DNA of 64,000 nt from Mycolicibacterium mageritense (GTDB taxonomy: Bacteria; Actinomycetota; Actinomycetes; Mycobacteriales; Mycobacteriaceae): assembly GCF_010727475.1 (NCBI RefSeq), contig NZ_AP022567.1, positions 3,596,001-3,660,000 on the forward strand, given 5' to 3'. The translations under genes were made by a program, and so were the position numbers. Under the pieces are notes generated by a model that searched no databases, was not told the DNA's origin, and saw nothing but the letters and a program-made list of their open reading frames with translations. This document shows, piece after piece, positions 35,786 through 45,349 of this stretch (position 1 is the stretch's first letter; each line of letters starts with the position of its first letter).

Positions 35786-36845
35786 TTTGAGCAGCTCGCG
35801 CAACTCGAATCCGCTGCGCACCGGAATCATCGGCATCTTCGTGGTGGCGTGCCTGGTGCTGGTCGCGTTCGGCTACACCAGCCTGCCGTTCTTCCCGCAG
35901 GGCAAGCAGTACGAGGCCTATTTCAGCGATGCCGGCGGGATCAACCCCGGCAACGACGTGAACGTCTCGGGCATCACGGTCGGCAAGGTGACCGACGTGG
36001 CGCTGTCCGGGGCCAACGCCAAGGTCGGCTTCACGGTGGACCGCAAGATCAAGGTCGGCGACCAGTCTCTGGTGGCCATCAAGACCGACACCGTGCTCGG
36101 CGAGAAGTCGCTGTCGGTCACGCCGAAAGGCGCGGGCTCGCAGACCGTCATCCCGTTGGGCCGCACCACGACTCCCTACACGCTCAACACCGCGCTGCAG
36201 GATCTCGGGCAGAACGTGAGCGAACTGGACAAGCCTAAATTCGAGCAGGCCCTGCAGACGCTGACCGACACGCTGCGGGATGCCACGCCGCAACTGCGCG
36301 GCGCGCTCGACGGCGTGGCCAATCTGTCGCGCAGCATCAACAGGCGCGACGAGGCCCTCGAAGGCCTGCTCATGCATGCCAAGCGGGTCTCGGATCTGCT
36401 GGCGCAGCGGGCCGGCCAGGTCAACCAGCTGATCACCGACGGCAACCAGCTGTTCGCGGCCCTCGACGAGCGCAGACAGGCCCTGAGCACCCTGATCGCC
36501 GGCATCGACGATGTGTCCAAACAGCTTTCGGGGTTCGTCGCGGACAACCGCCGCGAGTTCAAGCCCGCGCTGGACAAGCTGAACCTGGTGATGGACAACC
36601 TGCTGGAGCGCAAAGAGCACATCGGTGAGGCGCTCAAGCGCCTGCCGCCGTATGCCACCGCGCTCGGCGAGGTGGTCGGCAACGGCCCGGGCTTCAACAT
36701 CAACCTGTACGGCCTGCCGCCGGCAGCGATGTCCGAGGTTCTGCTCGACACCTACTTCCAGCCCGGCAAGCTGCCCGACAGCCTCGCCGACATGCTGCGC
36801 GGCTACATCTCGGAACGCACGATCATCAGGCCGAAATCGCCATGA
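35778..36845 (+). CDS. mce4C: Mce-family sterol import protein Mce4C
   Basis: 355 aa with an N-terminal helix (about 14-33), an MCE domain (YEAYFSDAGGINPGNDVNVSGITVGKV) and a helical domain ending in the family's LPDSLADMLRGYISERTIIRPKSP-type tail. Overlaps mce4B by eight bases when started at ATG 35778; GTG 35766 would add four residues. Confidence 0.94.
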   Translation: MTSLSSSRNSNPLRTGIIGIFVVACLVLVAFGYTSLPFFPQGKQYEAYFSDAGGINPGNDVNVSGITVGKVTDVALSGANAKVGFTVDRKIKVGDQSLVAIKTDTVLGEKSLSVTPKGAGSQTVIPLGRTTTPYTLNTALQDLGQNVSELDKPKFEQALQTLTDTLRDATPQLRGALDGVANLSRSINRRDEALEGLLMHAKRVSDLLAQRAGQVNQLITDGNQLFAALDERRQALSTLIAGIDDVSKQLSGFVADNRREFKPALDKLNLVMDNLLERKEHIGEALKRLPPYATALGEVVGNGPGFNINLYGLPPAAMSEVLLDTYFQPGKLPDSLADMLRGYISERTIIRPKSP

Positions 36846-38293
36846 CACAAGGGAATTCAGTGTCCAGACGAAATCGCTGGCTGCGCGCCGGGCTCGCGGC
36901 GTTACTGCTGGTGACGCTCGCCGTCGGCGTCTACCAGGTGTGGCCGTCCCGCGTCGGCCACAAGCTCACGGCCTACTTCACCAACGCCGTCGGCCTGTAC
37001 GCCGGCGACGAGGTGCGGGTGGTCGGCGTGCCGGTGGGCCGGATCGACTCGATCGAGCCGCGGCCCTCGGACGTCAAGATCACCATGACCGTCGACAGCG
37101 ACGTCAAGGTGCCTGCCGACGCCAAGGCGCTGATCATCGCGCCGAACCTGGTGTCGGCCAGGTTCATCCAGCTCACCCCGGCCTATACCGAGGGCGACGT
37201 GATGGCCGACGGCGCGTCGATCGGCCTGGACCGCACGGGCGTGCCGGTCGAATGGGACGAGGTCAAGGAGCAGCTGACCGCGCTGAGCACGCAACTCGGC
37301 CCGCAGCAGGGTTCGGTGGCCGGCCCGCTGGCCGACTTCGTGAACCAGGCCGCCGACACGTTCGACGGCAACGGTGACTCGTTCCGCTCGGCGCTGCGCG
37401 AGCTTTCGCAAACTGCTGGGCGCCTTGGTGATTCGCGTACCGACCTGTTCGGCACGGTCAAGAACCTGCAGATCCTGGTCAACGCGCTGTCCAACAGCAA
37501 CGAGCAGATCGTGCAGTTCACCAACCACGTGGCGTCGGTGTCGCAGGTGCTCGCCGACAGCTCGAGCGATCTGGACAACACCCTGGCGACGCTGAACCAG
37601 GCGCTGGGGGATGTGCGTGGGCTCCTGCACGAGAGCAACGACGCGCTGATCGGCCAGGTGAACAAGCTCGCGGACTTCACGCAGATCATGACCGACCACA
37701 GCGACGACATCGAGCAGATCCTGCACATCACACCCAACGGCCTGGCGAACTTCTACAACATCTACAACCCGGCGCAGGGCACCGTCGGCGGTCTGCTGTC
37801 GCTGCCGAACTTCGCCAACCCCGTGCAGTTCATCTGCGGTGGCACGTTCGACACCGGTGCGAACCCCGACAACTACAAGCGTGCCGAGATCTGCAGGCAA
37901 CGCATGGGCCCCGTGCTCAAGCGCATCACCATGAACTATCCGCCGGTGCTGTTCCACCCGATCAACAGCATCACCGCGTACAAGGGCCAGATCATCTACG
38001 ACACCCCGGCGACCGAAGCGAAGTCCGAGACGCCGCTGCCATATCTGCAGTGGCAGAACGCCCCCGGCGTGACACCACCCCAGATTCCGTCGGACGCCAC
38101 GCTGTCGTCGCTGGTGCTGCCGCCCGACCCGGCCGCGGCTCCCGGTGCGCCCACGCCCGGTGCGGCAGGCACGCCGGCGCTCCCGAGCACGTCGCACAAC
38201 GGCGGCCCCGAAGCCCCGGTCCCCGCTCCGGGCCCGGTGCCGCCGCCGGAGCCCGGTGCCCCGATGCCGGCAGAGGCAGGTGCGGGCGGATGA
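36842..38293 (+). CDS. mce4D: Mce-family sterol import protein Mce4D
   Basis: 483 aa with an N-terminal helix (about 14-32), an MCE domain (LTAYFTNAVGLYAGDEVRVVGVPVGRI), a helical domain and a C-terminal tail of about 60 residues rich in Pro, Ala and Gly. The tail makes it somewhat longer than the M. tuberculosis protein. Start overlaps the mce4C stop by four bases (ATGA). Confidence 0.94.
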   Translation: MTQGNSVSRRNRWLRAGLAALLLVTLAVGVYQVWPSRVGHKLTAYFTNAVGLYAGDEVRVVGVPVGRIDSIEPRPSDVKITMTVDSDVKVPADAKALIIAPNLVSARFIQLTPAYTEGDVMADGASIGLDRTGVPVEWDEVKEQLTALSTQLGPQQGSVAGPLADFVNQAADTFDGNGDSFRSALRELSQTAGRLGDSRTDLFGTVKNLQILVNALSNSNEQIVQFTNHVASVSQVLADSSSDLDNTLATLNQALGDVRGLLHESNDALIGQVNKLADFTQIMTDHSDDIEQILHITPNGLANFYNIYNPAQGTVGGLLSLPNFANPVQFICGGTFDTGANPDNYKRAEICRQRMGPVLKRITMNYPPVLFHPINSITAYKGQIIYDTPATEAKSETPLPYLQWQNAPGVTPPQIPSDATLSSLVLPPDPAAAPGAPTPGAAGTPALPSTSHNGGPEAPVPAPGPVPPPEPGAPMPAEAGAGG

Positions 38294-39462
38294 GGACTGC
38301 ACACGTCTTGCGCCGGGCGACGGTGCTCGGCAGCGGCGCCGTATTGCTCGCGGGGTGCCAGTTCGGCGGGCTGAACTCGCTGAACATGCCCGGCACCGCC
38401 GGACACGGTCCCGGGTCGTACACCATCACGGTGCAGCTGCCGGATGTCGCGACGCTGCCACAGAATTCGCCGGTGATGGTCGACGACGTGACCGTCGGCA
38501 GTGTGTCCGGTGTGGACGCCGTGCAACGTCCCGACGGCACTTTCTACGCCGCGGTGCAGCTTTCGCTCGACAGCAACGTCAAGTTGCCCGCCAACGCCAC
38601 CGCGCGCGTCGCGCAGACGTCGCTGCTGGGCTCGCAGCACATCGAGTTGTCCGCTCCGGTCGACGAGCAGGGCGAAGGCGAGCTGCGCCAAGGCTCCAAC
38701 ATCGCGCTCAAACAGGCGGGCCGGTATCCGACCACCGAAGAGGTGCTGTCCTCGTTGGGCGTCGTCGTCAACAAGGGCAATCTCGGTGCGCTGCAAGACA
38801 TCACCGACGAGGCGTTCGCCGCGGTGGCCGGGCGGCAGGGCAGCTTCGCCGACCTGATCCCGCGGCTGGCCGAGCTGACCTCGTCGCTGGACCAGCAGAC
38901 CAACGACATCATCGCGGCGGCCGAGGGGCTCAACCGGTTCGCGTCGGTCCTGGCGCGCAGCAAGGACAACCTGGGCCGCACGCTAGACACGCTGCCGGGC
39001 GCGCTCAAGGTGCTCAACGACAACCGCGCCAACATCGTCGAGGCGTTCACGGCACTGCGCGGTTTCGCCGAGATCGGCGCGCGGATCCTGTCGCAGACCA
39101 AGGACGATTTCGCGGCCGACCTGAAGGATCTTTACCCGGTGATCAAGGCGTTCAACGACAACGCCGACGACTTCATCAAGGATCTCGAGTTCCTGCCGAC
39201 GTTCCCGTTCCACTACAAGTACCTGCGCCAGGCGGTGCGGGGCGACTACCTGAACGTGTTCGTGACGTTCGACCTGACGTTGCGGCGGTTCGGCGAGTCG
39301 ATCTTCACCACCGGCGGCTTCGATCCGAACATGAAGCACCTCGATGAAGTGATCAATCCGCCGGACTTCCTGCTCGGCGCGATGGCCAACCTTTCGGGGC
39401 AGGCCGCCGATCCGTTCAAGATCCCACCGGGAACCGCGACACAGCATGAGGGGACGCCGTAA
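38290..39462 (+). CDS. mce4E: Mce-family lipoprotein Mce4E (LprN)
   Basis: 390 aa. A type II signal peptide with lipobox LLAGC at C23, so it is the lipid-anchored subunit. MCE domain about 42-118 (YTITVQLPDVATLPQNSPVMVDDVTVGSV), then a helical domain. Coupled by overlaps to both neighbours (ATGA with mce4D, TAATG with mce4F). Confidence 0.95.
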   Translation: MRTAHVLRRATVLGSGAVLLAGCQFGGLNSLNMPGTAGHGPGSYTITVQLPDVATLPQNSPVMVDDVTVGSVSGVDAVQRPDGTFYAAVQLSLDSNVKLPANATARVAQTSLLGSQHIELSAPVDEQGEGELRQGSNIALKQAGRYPTTEEVLSSLGVVVNKGNLGALQDITDEAFAAVAGRQGSFADLIPRLAELTSSLDQQTNDIIAAAEGLNRFASVLARSKDNLGRTLDTLPGALKVLNDNRANIVEAFTALRGFAEIGARILSQTKDDFAADLKDLYPVIKAFNDNADDFIKDLEFLPTFPFHYKYLRQAVRGDYLNVFVTFDLTLRRFGESIFTTGGFDPNMKHLDEVINPPDFLLGAMANLSGQAADPFKIPPGTATQHEGTP

Positions 39463-41165
39463 TGATCGACCGGCTGACTCGTCTGCAGCTCATGATCTTC
39501 GGGATCGTCACGGTGTTGACCGTTGGCGCGATCTCGACGTTCTACCTGCACCTGCCCGCGGCTGTGGGCATCGGCGTCTACCACGTCAAGGCCGACTTCG
39601 AGGCCGGCGGTGGCCTGTACCAGAACGCGAACGTCACCTACCGCGGCGTCACGGTCGGTCGGGTCGACTCTGTGGGCCTGTCGCCTGACGGCGTGGTCGC
39701 CAACATGCGGCTCAACAGCAACACCGCGATTCCCGACAACGTGATCGCGACCGTCAAGAGCGTCTCGGCGGTCGGTGAGCAGTACGTCGACCTGGTGCCA
39801 CCGGAGGATCCGTCGTCGAACAAGCTGCGCAACGGCTCCACCATCAGCCAGCAGAACACCCGCGTGGGCCAGGACATCGCTGGCCTGCTGCACGAGGCCG
39901 ACACCTTGGTGAGCAGTGTCAGCAACAGCCGACTGCAGGATCTGCTGCGCGAATCGTTCAAGGCGTTCAACGGATCCGGCCCCGAGCTCGCCCGACTGAT
40001 CCAGTCGTCGCGGCTGCTGATCGACGAGGCCAACGCCAACTATGGCGAGACCACGCAGTTGATCGACCAGGCCGGGCCGTTCCTGGAAGCCCAGATGCGC
40101 AGCGGCGACGACATCCGGTCGCTGGCCGAGGGGCTCGCGCGGTTCACCGGCGAGGTCGCGGGCGCCGATGCGCAACTGCGCACGACGCTGAAGACCGTGC
40201 CGGGCGCCACGTCCGAGGCCAACACCGCGTTCAGCGGCATCCGCCCGTCGTTCCCGGTGCTGGCCGCCAACCTGGCCAACTTCGGCCGGATCGGCGTGAT
40301 CTACAGCAAGTCGATCGAACAGGCGCTGGTGATCTTCCCGGCGCTGATGGCCGCGCTGAACACCGTGGCAGGCGGCGTGCCCACCGACGAGGGCGGCAAG
40401 CTCGACTTCAAGGTGGATCTGGGGGACGCGCCACCGTGCCTGACGGGCTTTGTGCCCGCGACCCAGATCCGGTCTCCCGCGGACGAAACCCTGCGAGAGC
40501 TGCCGCCCGACCTGTACTGCAAGACCGCGCACAACGATCCCTCGGTGGTGCGCGGCGCGCGCAACTACCCGTGCCAGGAGTTCCCCGGCAAGCGCGCACC
40601 CACGGTGCAGCTGTGCCGCGATCCCAACGGATACGTGCCGATCGGCACCAACCCGTGGCGCGGTCCGCCGGTGCCCTACGGGACGCCGATCGACGACGGC
40701 CGGAACATCTTGCCGCCCAACAAGTTCCCGATGATTCCGCCGCAGGTGGATCCGGATCCGGGGCCGCCCGTGGTGCAGCTGCCGCCGGGTGTCGAGCCGG
40801 GCCCTGGGCCCGCGCCGCACGCCCCGTTCCCGTTGCCGGTGCCGCCCAACAAGCCGGGGCCGCAGCCGCCGCCATGGCCGTACTTCGCGCCGCCCGACCA
40901 GATCGTCCCGCCGTACGGCAGGACGGCACCGCCTGCCGACGCACCGCCGCCCCCGCCGGACGCGCCCGCGCCGCCACCGGCAGACGCGCCGCTGCCCGCG
41001 GAGGCGCCACCACTGGCCAGCCCGGCCGGGATCGGCAGTTACGATCCCCATACCGGGGTCTTTGCGGATGCCGACGGTGGCACCGGTGTGTACGCGCCCG
41101 GCGCAGACAATCTGGCACCCCCGCAGACCTGGGCAGATCTGATGACGGATCCAAGGCAGGCTTGA
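39462..41165 (+). CDS. mce4F: Mce-family sterol import protein Mce4F
   Basis: 567 aa with an N-terminal helix (about 8-28), an MCE domain (HVKADFEAGGGLYQNANVTYRGVTVGRV), a helical domain to about residue 300, a Cys-containing segment and a long proline-rich tail from about residue 415. The tail may reach into the cell wall. Stop overlaps the next ATG (TGATG). Confidence 0.95.
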   Translation: MIDRLTRLQLMIFGIVTVLTVGAISTFYLHLPAAVGIGVYHVKADFEAGGGLYQNANVTYRGVTVGRVDSVGLSPDGVVANMRLNSNTAIPDNVIATVKSVSAVGEQYVDLVPPEDPSSNKLRNGSTISQQNTRVGQDIAGLLHEADTLVSSVSNSRLQDLLRESFKAFNGSGPELARLIQSSRLLIDEANANYGETTQLIDQAGPFLEAQMRSGDDIRSLAEGLARFTGEVAGADAQLRTTLKTVPGATSEANTAFSGIRPSFPVLAANLANFGRIGVIYSKSIEQALVIFPALMAALNTVAGGVPTDEGGKLDFKVDLGDAPPCLTGFVPATQIRSPADETLRELPPDLYCKTAHNDPSVVRGARNYPCQEFPGKRAPTVQLCRDPNGYVPIGTNPWRGPPVPYGTPIDDGRNILPPNKFPMIPPQVDPDPGPPVVQLPPGVEPGPGPAPHAPFPLPVPPNKPGPQPPPWPYFAPPDQIVPPYGRTAPPADAPPPPPDAPAPPPADAPLPAEAPPLASPAGIGSYDPHTGVFADADGGTGVYAPGADNLAPPQTWADLMTDPRQA

Positions 41166-41869
41166 TGACCGAGGAAACGGCCTCCACCGTGAGGCCGGAG
41201 CGTCGTCGTGCGTCCCGGGCGGCTGGTCCGGCCGGCGGCGAGGCGACGCCCACCACGACCGATATCCGAATAGAAGCGGCGCCGCCGGCGAAACCGGCGG
41301 CCAAAACACCCAAGAAGCCCGCCGCCACACCGCTCAAACTGGTGCGCAGGCGCCCGCACGCGGCGATGGTCGCGCTCGTCGCCACCGCGGTGCTCGGCGT
41401 CGTCGTGATCGCACTGGCGAGCCTGGTCGCGCTGATGGCCCACCAGCAGGGGCAGGCGGACGCCGCGCAGGCGCGCGATCAGCGCTTCGTGGACACCGGC
41501 AAGCAGACCGTGGTCAACATGTTCAGCTACACGCAGGACACCATCGACGAGAGCGTGCGCCGCTTCGTCGACGACACCAGCGGCCCATTGCGCGACATGA
41601 TGACGCGGGACAACAACGCCGACAATCTCAAGGCGTTGTTCCGCGACACCAACGCCAGCTCGGAGGCCGTGGTCAGCGGTGCCGCACTCGAGGGCATCGA
41701 CGACATCGCGGGCAACGCCTCGGTGCTCGTGGCCGTTCGGGTCACCGTCACCGACGTCGACGGTGTCAACGCGCCCTCCAAGCCCTACCGGCTGCGGGTC
41801 ATCGTGCACGAGGACGACAACGGCCACATGACGGGGTACGACATCAAATGGCCCGACGGAGGCAACTGA
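41165..41869 (+). CDS. mam4A: Mce-associated membrane protein Mam4A
   Basis: 234 aa: basic, Ala/Pro-rich cytoplasmic N-terminus, one membrane helix (about 67-91) and an extracytoplasmic NTF2-like domain (VDTGKQTVVNMFSYTQDTIDESVRRFVDDTSGPLRD). Mam proteins stabilise or scaffold Mce complexes. It corresponds to Rv3493c. Coupled at both ends by TGATG overlaps. Confidence 0.9.
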   Translation: MTEETASTVRPERRRASRAAGPAGGEATPTTTDIRIEAAPPAKPAAKTPKKPAATPLKLVRRRPHAAMVALVATAVLGVVVIALASLVALMAHQQGQADAAQARDQRFVDTGKQTVVNMFSYTQDTIDESVRRFVDDTSGPLRDMMTRDNNADNLKALFRDTNASSEAVVSGAALEGIDDIAGNASVLVAVRVTVTDVDGVNAPSKPYRLRVIVHEDDNGHMTGYDIKWPDGGN

Positions 41870-42366
41870 TGCGCGGGCGGTGGACGGGCCGGTTGGCGGT
41901 GTTCGTGGGCGTGCTGCTCGCCGTCGCGGTGGTGGCACTCGGCGCCGTCGGCGGCAGCATGTACTGGAATCGCGTCGAGACGCACGCGGAGCAGCAGACC
42001 CGCGATGCGCTGCCGGATCTCGCGAAGGACCAGATTCCCGCGATCCTCGGGTTCGACTACCAGACCATCCGGGCCAGCAGCATCCAGGCGTATCAGCTGA
42101 TGACGCCGGAGTTCCGCAAGCAGTACGAGGACGAGTCCAACAAGACCATCATCCCGCAGGCGCTCGATCGCCAGGTGATCAGCCAGGTCAACGTGGTCGG
42201 TGTCGGAATGCTCACCGCCCAACGCAATTCGGGTTCGGTGCTGGTGTTCATGAACCGCACCCTCACCGACAAATCCAAACAGCCGTTGTACGACGGCAGC
42301 CGCCTGCAGGTCGACTATCAGAAGATCGACGGCCGCTGGCTGATCAACGCGATCAATCTGGTCTGA
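41869..42366 (+). CDS. mam4B: Mce-associated membrane protein Mam4B
   Basis: 165 aa: one N-terminal helix (about 9-28) and an extracytoplasmic domain (DLAKDQIPAILGFDYQTIRASSIQAYQLMTPEFRKQYEDE) related to Mam4A. It corresponds to Rv3492c (about 160 aa). The ATG at 41869 overlaps the previous stop; an in-frame ATG at 41848 would add seven residues. Last gene of the mce4 operon. Confidence 0.9.
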   Translation: MRGRWTGRLAVFVGVLLAVAVVALGAVGGSMYWNRVETHAEQQTRDALPDLAKDQIPAILGFDYQTIRASSIQAYQLMTPEFRKQYEDESNKTIIPQALDRQVISQVNVVGVGMLTAQRNSGSVLVFMNRTLTDKSKQPLYDGSRLQVDYQKIDGRWLINAINLV

Positions 42367-42420
42367 TCCGCCGAAAAATCTCTGCACCGAAGCCTCGTCC
42401 GGCCGGGCGAGAATCGACAT

Positions 42421-43260
42421 GTGAGCAATGCGGACGGTTCCGGTCCCGGCGGTGAGCCACCGGCCTACGGGGCAGGGGACACCCCGATCTACTGGGCACC
42501 GCCGGATCAGCAGGGTGTGCGGTACCCGGACGCGGCGGGGACACCGACCGCGCCGCCTGACCACAGCCGCCGGAACCTCGCGATCCTCGGTGTCGTCGGC
42601 GTGGCGATCCTCGCCGTGATCGCGGTCGCGGCGGTGCTGATCGTGCGGATGGCCCTGACACATCCGACCTCCGAGCCCGTCGCCTCGGAGCCGCCGCCCA
42701 GCCCGGTCGCCCAGAACGCGACAGACTGCACCCACAGTGTGTCGAGCGGCGAGGTACCGACGACGGGCATGGTTTCGGCGGGCGGTCTGGCCTTCCCGCA
42801 GAACATCGCACCGGATTGGCGCCCCAAGGCCGAGCACCGGGTACCCAACTCGATCGATGCGGTGTCGCTCGACGAAACGGTCCGCGAAATGCCCGAGACG
42901 GATTGGATCGGGCAGCTCACGGTCGGCATCACCAACTTCGCGCCGTCGTTGAGCCTTGCCGATCAGGCCGAGCTGATGCTGAAGTGCATCGTGGCCAGTG
43001 AGCTGTACGAGGGCACGGCTCCCGTGGTCGGTGACGTGACGCCGACACCGGGCCGGCTCGACGGCACGCCGATCAGCCAGATCGACGTCCCGGTCACCGT
43101 CACGATCTCCGACCCGACCATCCGGGGCGACGACGTCATGCTCGTCGTCGTCGGCACCAGCCCCACCACGTACTTCCTCGGGGTGTCACCGATCGGCGAC
43201 CCGGGTCGCCGCGCGGTGGTCGAGACGGCCAGGAAGGAATTGCACATCACCGCGCTGTGA
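42421..43260 (+). CDS. Single-pass membrane protein between mam4B and otsA, function unknown
   Basis: 279 aa. A Gly/Pro-rich cytoplasmic N-terminus (1-50), one membrane helix (about 53-76) and a secreted domain with two cysteines (ATDCTHSVSS and LMLKCIVAS) that could form a disulfide. The core includes ADQAELMLKCIVASELYEGTAPVVGDVTPTPGRLDGTPISQIDVPVTVT. Starts with GTG 54 nt after mam4B on the same strand, but the spacing and lack of overlap suggest a separate unit. No family is recognised. In M. tuberculosis the gene at this place (Rv3491) is transcribed the other way relative to mce4. Confidence 0.75.
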   Translation: MSNADGSGPGGEPPAYGAGDTPIYWAPPDQQGVRYPDAAGTPTAPPDHSRRNLAILGVVGVAILAVIAVAAVLIVRMALTHPTSEPVASEPPPSPVAQNATDCTHSVSSGEVPTTGMVSAGGLAFPQNIAPDWRPKAEHRVPNSIDAVSLDETVREMPETDWIGQLTVGITNFAPSLSLADQAELMLKCIVASELYEGTAPVVGDVTPTPGRLDGTPISQIDVPVTVTISDPTIRGDDVMLVVVGTSPTTYFLGVSPIGDPGRRAVVETARKELHITAL

Positions 43261-43268
43261 GCCGCGGG

Positions 43269-44732
43269 CTACGACGGATTCTCCGAACCCTCGGTCGAGG
43301 TCAGCGCATCGAGGAAGGCCCGCGCCCAGCGGTCGACGTCGTGCGCGAGCACCTGGCGGCGCAGCGCGCGCATCCGGCGTCTGCCTTCCTCCGGGTCTTG
43401 ACCGAGCGCGGCCTCGATCGCGTCTTTCACGCCCTCGAGGTCGTGCGGATTGGTCAGATACGCCTGGCGCAATTCGGCTGCGGCGCCGGTGAATTCGGAG
43501 AGCACGAGCGCACCGCCCAGATCACTGCGGCAGGCCACGTACTCCTTGGCGACCAGGTTCATGCCGTCCCGCAGCGGTGTCACCAGCATGACGTCGGCGG
43601 CGACGAAGAACGCGATCAGCTCGTCGCGCGGCACGGGCCGGTGCAGGTAGTGCACGATCGGGTGGCCGACCTCGCCGTACTCCCCGTTGATGTGGCCGAC
43701 CTGCCGTTCGATGTCCTCACGCATCGCGATGTAGCTCTCGACACGCTCGCGGCTCGGCGTCGCGAGCTGCACCAGAACGGTGTCGTCGCGTTTGACCCGG
43801 TGTTCCTCGAGCAGTTCCGAGAACGCGCGCAACCGCACGTCGATGCCCTTGGTGTAGTCGAGCCGGTCGACGCCGAGCAGGATCTTGCGCGGGTTTCCGA
43901 GCTCGGCGCGGATCTGCCGGGCCCGTTGCCGGACTGCGCGGTTTCGGGCCTTGCTGTCGAGGTCGGTCGAGTCGATCGAGATGGGGAACGCGCCGACCTT
44001 GACGGTGCGGAAGCCCACCTGCACCTCGCCGAACCGGGAGCGCACCCCGACCGAGGCCCGGGTCGCGTTGGCGCCGACCAGCCGCCGCGACAACACCAGA
44101 AAGTTCTGTGCGCCGCCGGGCAGATGGAAGCCGACGAGGTCGGCGCCCAGCAGGCCCTCGACGATCTCGGTGCGCCACGGCATCTGCATGAACAGTTCGA
44201 CGGGCGGGAACGGGATGTGCAGGAAGAACCCGATGGTGACATCGGGCCGCAGCATGCGCAGCATCTTGGGGACGAGCTGGAGCTGGTAGTCCTGGATCCA
44301 GACCGTTGCGTTGGGTGCGGCCGCGCGTGCGGTCGCCTCGGCGAACCGGCGGTTCACCTCGACGTAGCTTTCCCACCATTCCCGGTGGTACTCGGGTTTG
44401 ACGATCAGGTCGTGATAGAGCGGCCAGAGGGTGCCGTTCGAGAAGCCCTCGTAGTAGTCGGCGACCTCTTGGGCCGTCAGGCGTACCGGGTGCAGTTCGA
44501 GATCGTCTTCGACGATCGGTTCCTCAGGACTGTCCGGGATTCCGGCCCAGCCGATCCAGGCGCCCCGACGCTTACGCAGCAGCGGCTCCAAGGCGGTCAC
44601 GAGACCGCCGGGGCTCCGCTTCCACGCCGTGCTGCCGTCGGGCAACCGCTCCATGTCGATCGGAAGGCGATTGGCCACCACGACGAAGTCGGAATGGCCG
44701 GACACGGCCTTTCGGCCGTCGTCCGGACTCAC
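43269..44732 (-). CDS. otsA: Trehalose-6-phosphate synthase OtsA
   Basis: 487 aa, glycosyltransferase family 20: VVANRLPIDMERL at the N-terminus, VWIQDYQLQLVPKMLR, IGFFLHIPFPP, LLGVDRLDYTKGIDVRLRAF and TPLRDGMNLVAKEYVA. It joins UDP-glucose or ADP-glucose and glucose-6-phosphate to trehalose-6-phosphate, a stress and envelope precursor. GTG 44732 follows the stop of the 54-aa gene by one codon position (TGAGTG), so the two are probably coupled. Order and type match Rv3490. Confidence 0.95.
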   Translation of the reverse strand: MSPDDGRKAVSGHSDFVVVANRLPIDMERLPDGSTAWKRSPGGLVTALEPLLRKRRGAWIGWAGIPDSPEEPIVEDDLELHPVRLTAQEVADYYEGFSNGTLWPLYHDLIVKPEYHREWWESYVEVNRRFAEATARAAAPNATVWIQDYQLQLVPKMLRMLRPDVTIGFFLHIPFPPVELFMQMPWRTEIVEGLLGADLVGFHLPGGAQNFLVLSRRLVGANATRASVGVRSRFGEVQVGFRTVKVGAFPISIDSTDLDSKARNRAVRQRARQIRAELGNPRKILLGVDRLDYTKGIDVRLRAFSELLEEHRVKRDDTVLVQLATPSRERVESYIAMREDIERQVGHINGEYGEVGHPIVHYLHRPVPRDELIAFFVAADVMLVTPLRDGMNLVAKEYVACRSDLGGALVLSEFTGAAAELRQAYLTNPHDLEGVKDAIEAALGQDPEEGRRRMRALRRQVLAHDVDRWARAFLDALTSTEGSENPS

Positions 44733-44897
44733 TCAGGCCTCGGTTTTCGACGGTCCGATACCGAGCATGGACAGGAACATCCGACACTCGTCGGCGTCGT
44801 TCGCGTAGGTCGCGACAACCCGGCGCGCCTGACTGGCGGTGCTGTCGGCCAACGGTTCGACGTCGCCGAGATCGGCGGGATCAGTTTTTGCAGCCAT
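44733..44897 (-). CDS. 54-aa conserved small protein upstream of otsA, Rv3489-like
   Basis: MAAKTDPADLGDVEPLADST begins the 54-residue product, which ends in DADECRMFLSMLGIGPSKTEA. The TGA abuts the otsA GTG, and the length equals that of Rv3489, which also precedes otsA in M. tuberculosis. No domain is recognised; one Cys and a short hydrophobic/Met segment (RMFLSMLGI). Possibly a small regulator or partner of OtsA; unproven. Confidence 0.75.
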   Translation of the reverse strand: MAAKTDPADLGDVEPLADSTASQARRVVATYANDADECRMFLSMLGIGPSKTEA

Positions 44898-44944
44898 ACC
44901 TCAACTCTATGCGACCGGGCATGTCGCGGCCGATTCGCTCGGGA

Positions 44945-45334
44945 TCAGCCGATCGAGCCGTGCACCGTGGGGCTGCTGCCCACACTCGACTCGGGGTTGA
45001 CCGCCGGGCCCTCGGACTGGGCTTCCTCGGCGAGACCGATGCACTGGCCGGTGTTGGCGCCGGTGCACGGGATGGAGCCGCCGCCGCCCGGCACGTTCAC
45101 CGCGGGCAGGTCCGGATTGCCGGAGACGGGGCCGATCGAGCTGCTGGAGTTGGGCACGGTGTGCGGCAGGCACACGCCGGTGTAGAGGTCTTCTTCCTCG
45201 CCGGCAGGGCACGCCACGGCCGGAGCGGACGACACGGGCACGGTGAAGGCGGTGATCACCGGTGCGGCGGCCGCTGCGATCGCAAATCCGCCGGCAAGGA
45301 TAAGTCGTCGCATCGAGAACGGGAAGGTCGCCAT
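44945..45334 (-). CDS. Secreted four-cysteine mini-protein, paralogue C
   Basis: 129 aa. Sec signal peptide (MATFPFSMRRLILAGGFAIA..., cleavage probably after SSAPAVA), then a mature domain of about 90 residues with four cysteines: CPAGEEEDLYTGVC, then IPCTGANTGQC, and an acidic GLAEEAQSEG tail that ends TVHGSIG. The spacing is shared with the two upstream paralogues (45441-45770, 45830-46180). Expected to fold with two disulfides outside the cell. Starts 16 nt downstream of an 11-bp tandem repeat. No family recognised. Confidence 0.85.
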   Translation of the reverse strand: MATFPFSMRRLILAGGFAIAAAAAPVITAFTVPVSSAPAVACPAGEEEDLYTGVCLPHTVPNSSSSIGPVSGNPDLPAVNVPGGGGSIPCTGANTGQCIGLAEEAQSEGPAVNPESSVGSSPTVHGSIG

Positions 45335-45349
45335 CGTCACGCTTTCTGT

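Noticed and set aside
33540..41938. Long open frames on the strand opposite mce4
   Set aside because: They are frame shadows of GC-rich codons: Arg/His/Val-rich products, no ribosome sites, and the plus-strand Mce proteins match the family over their full length.
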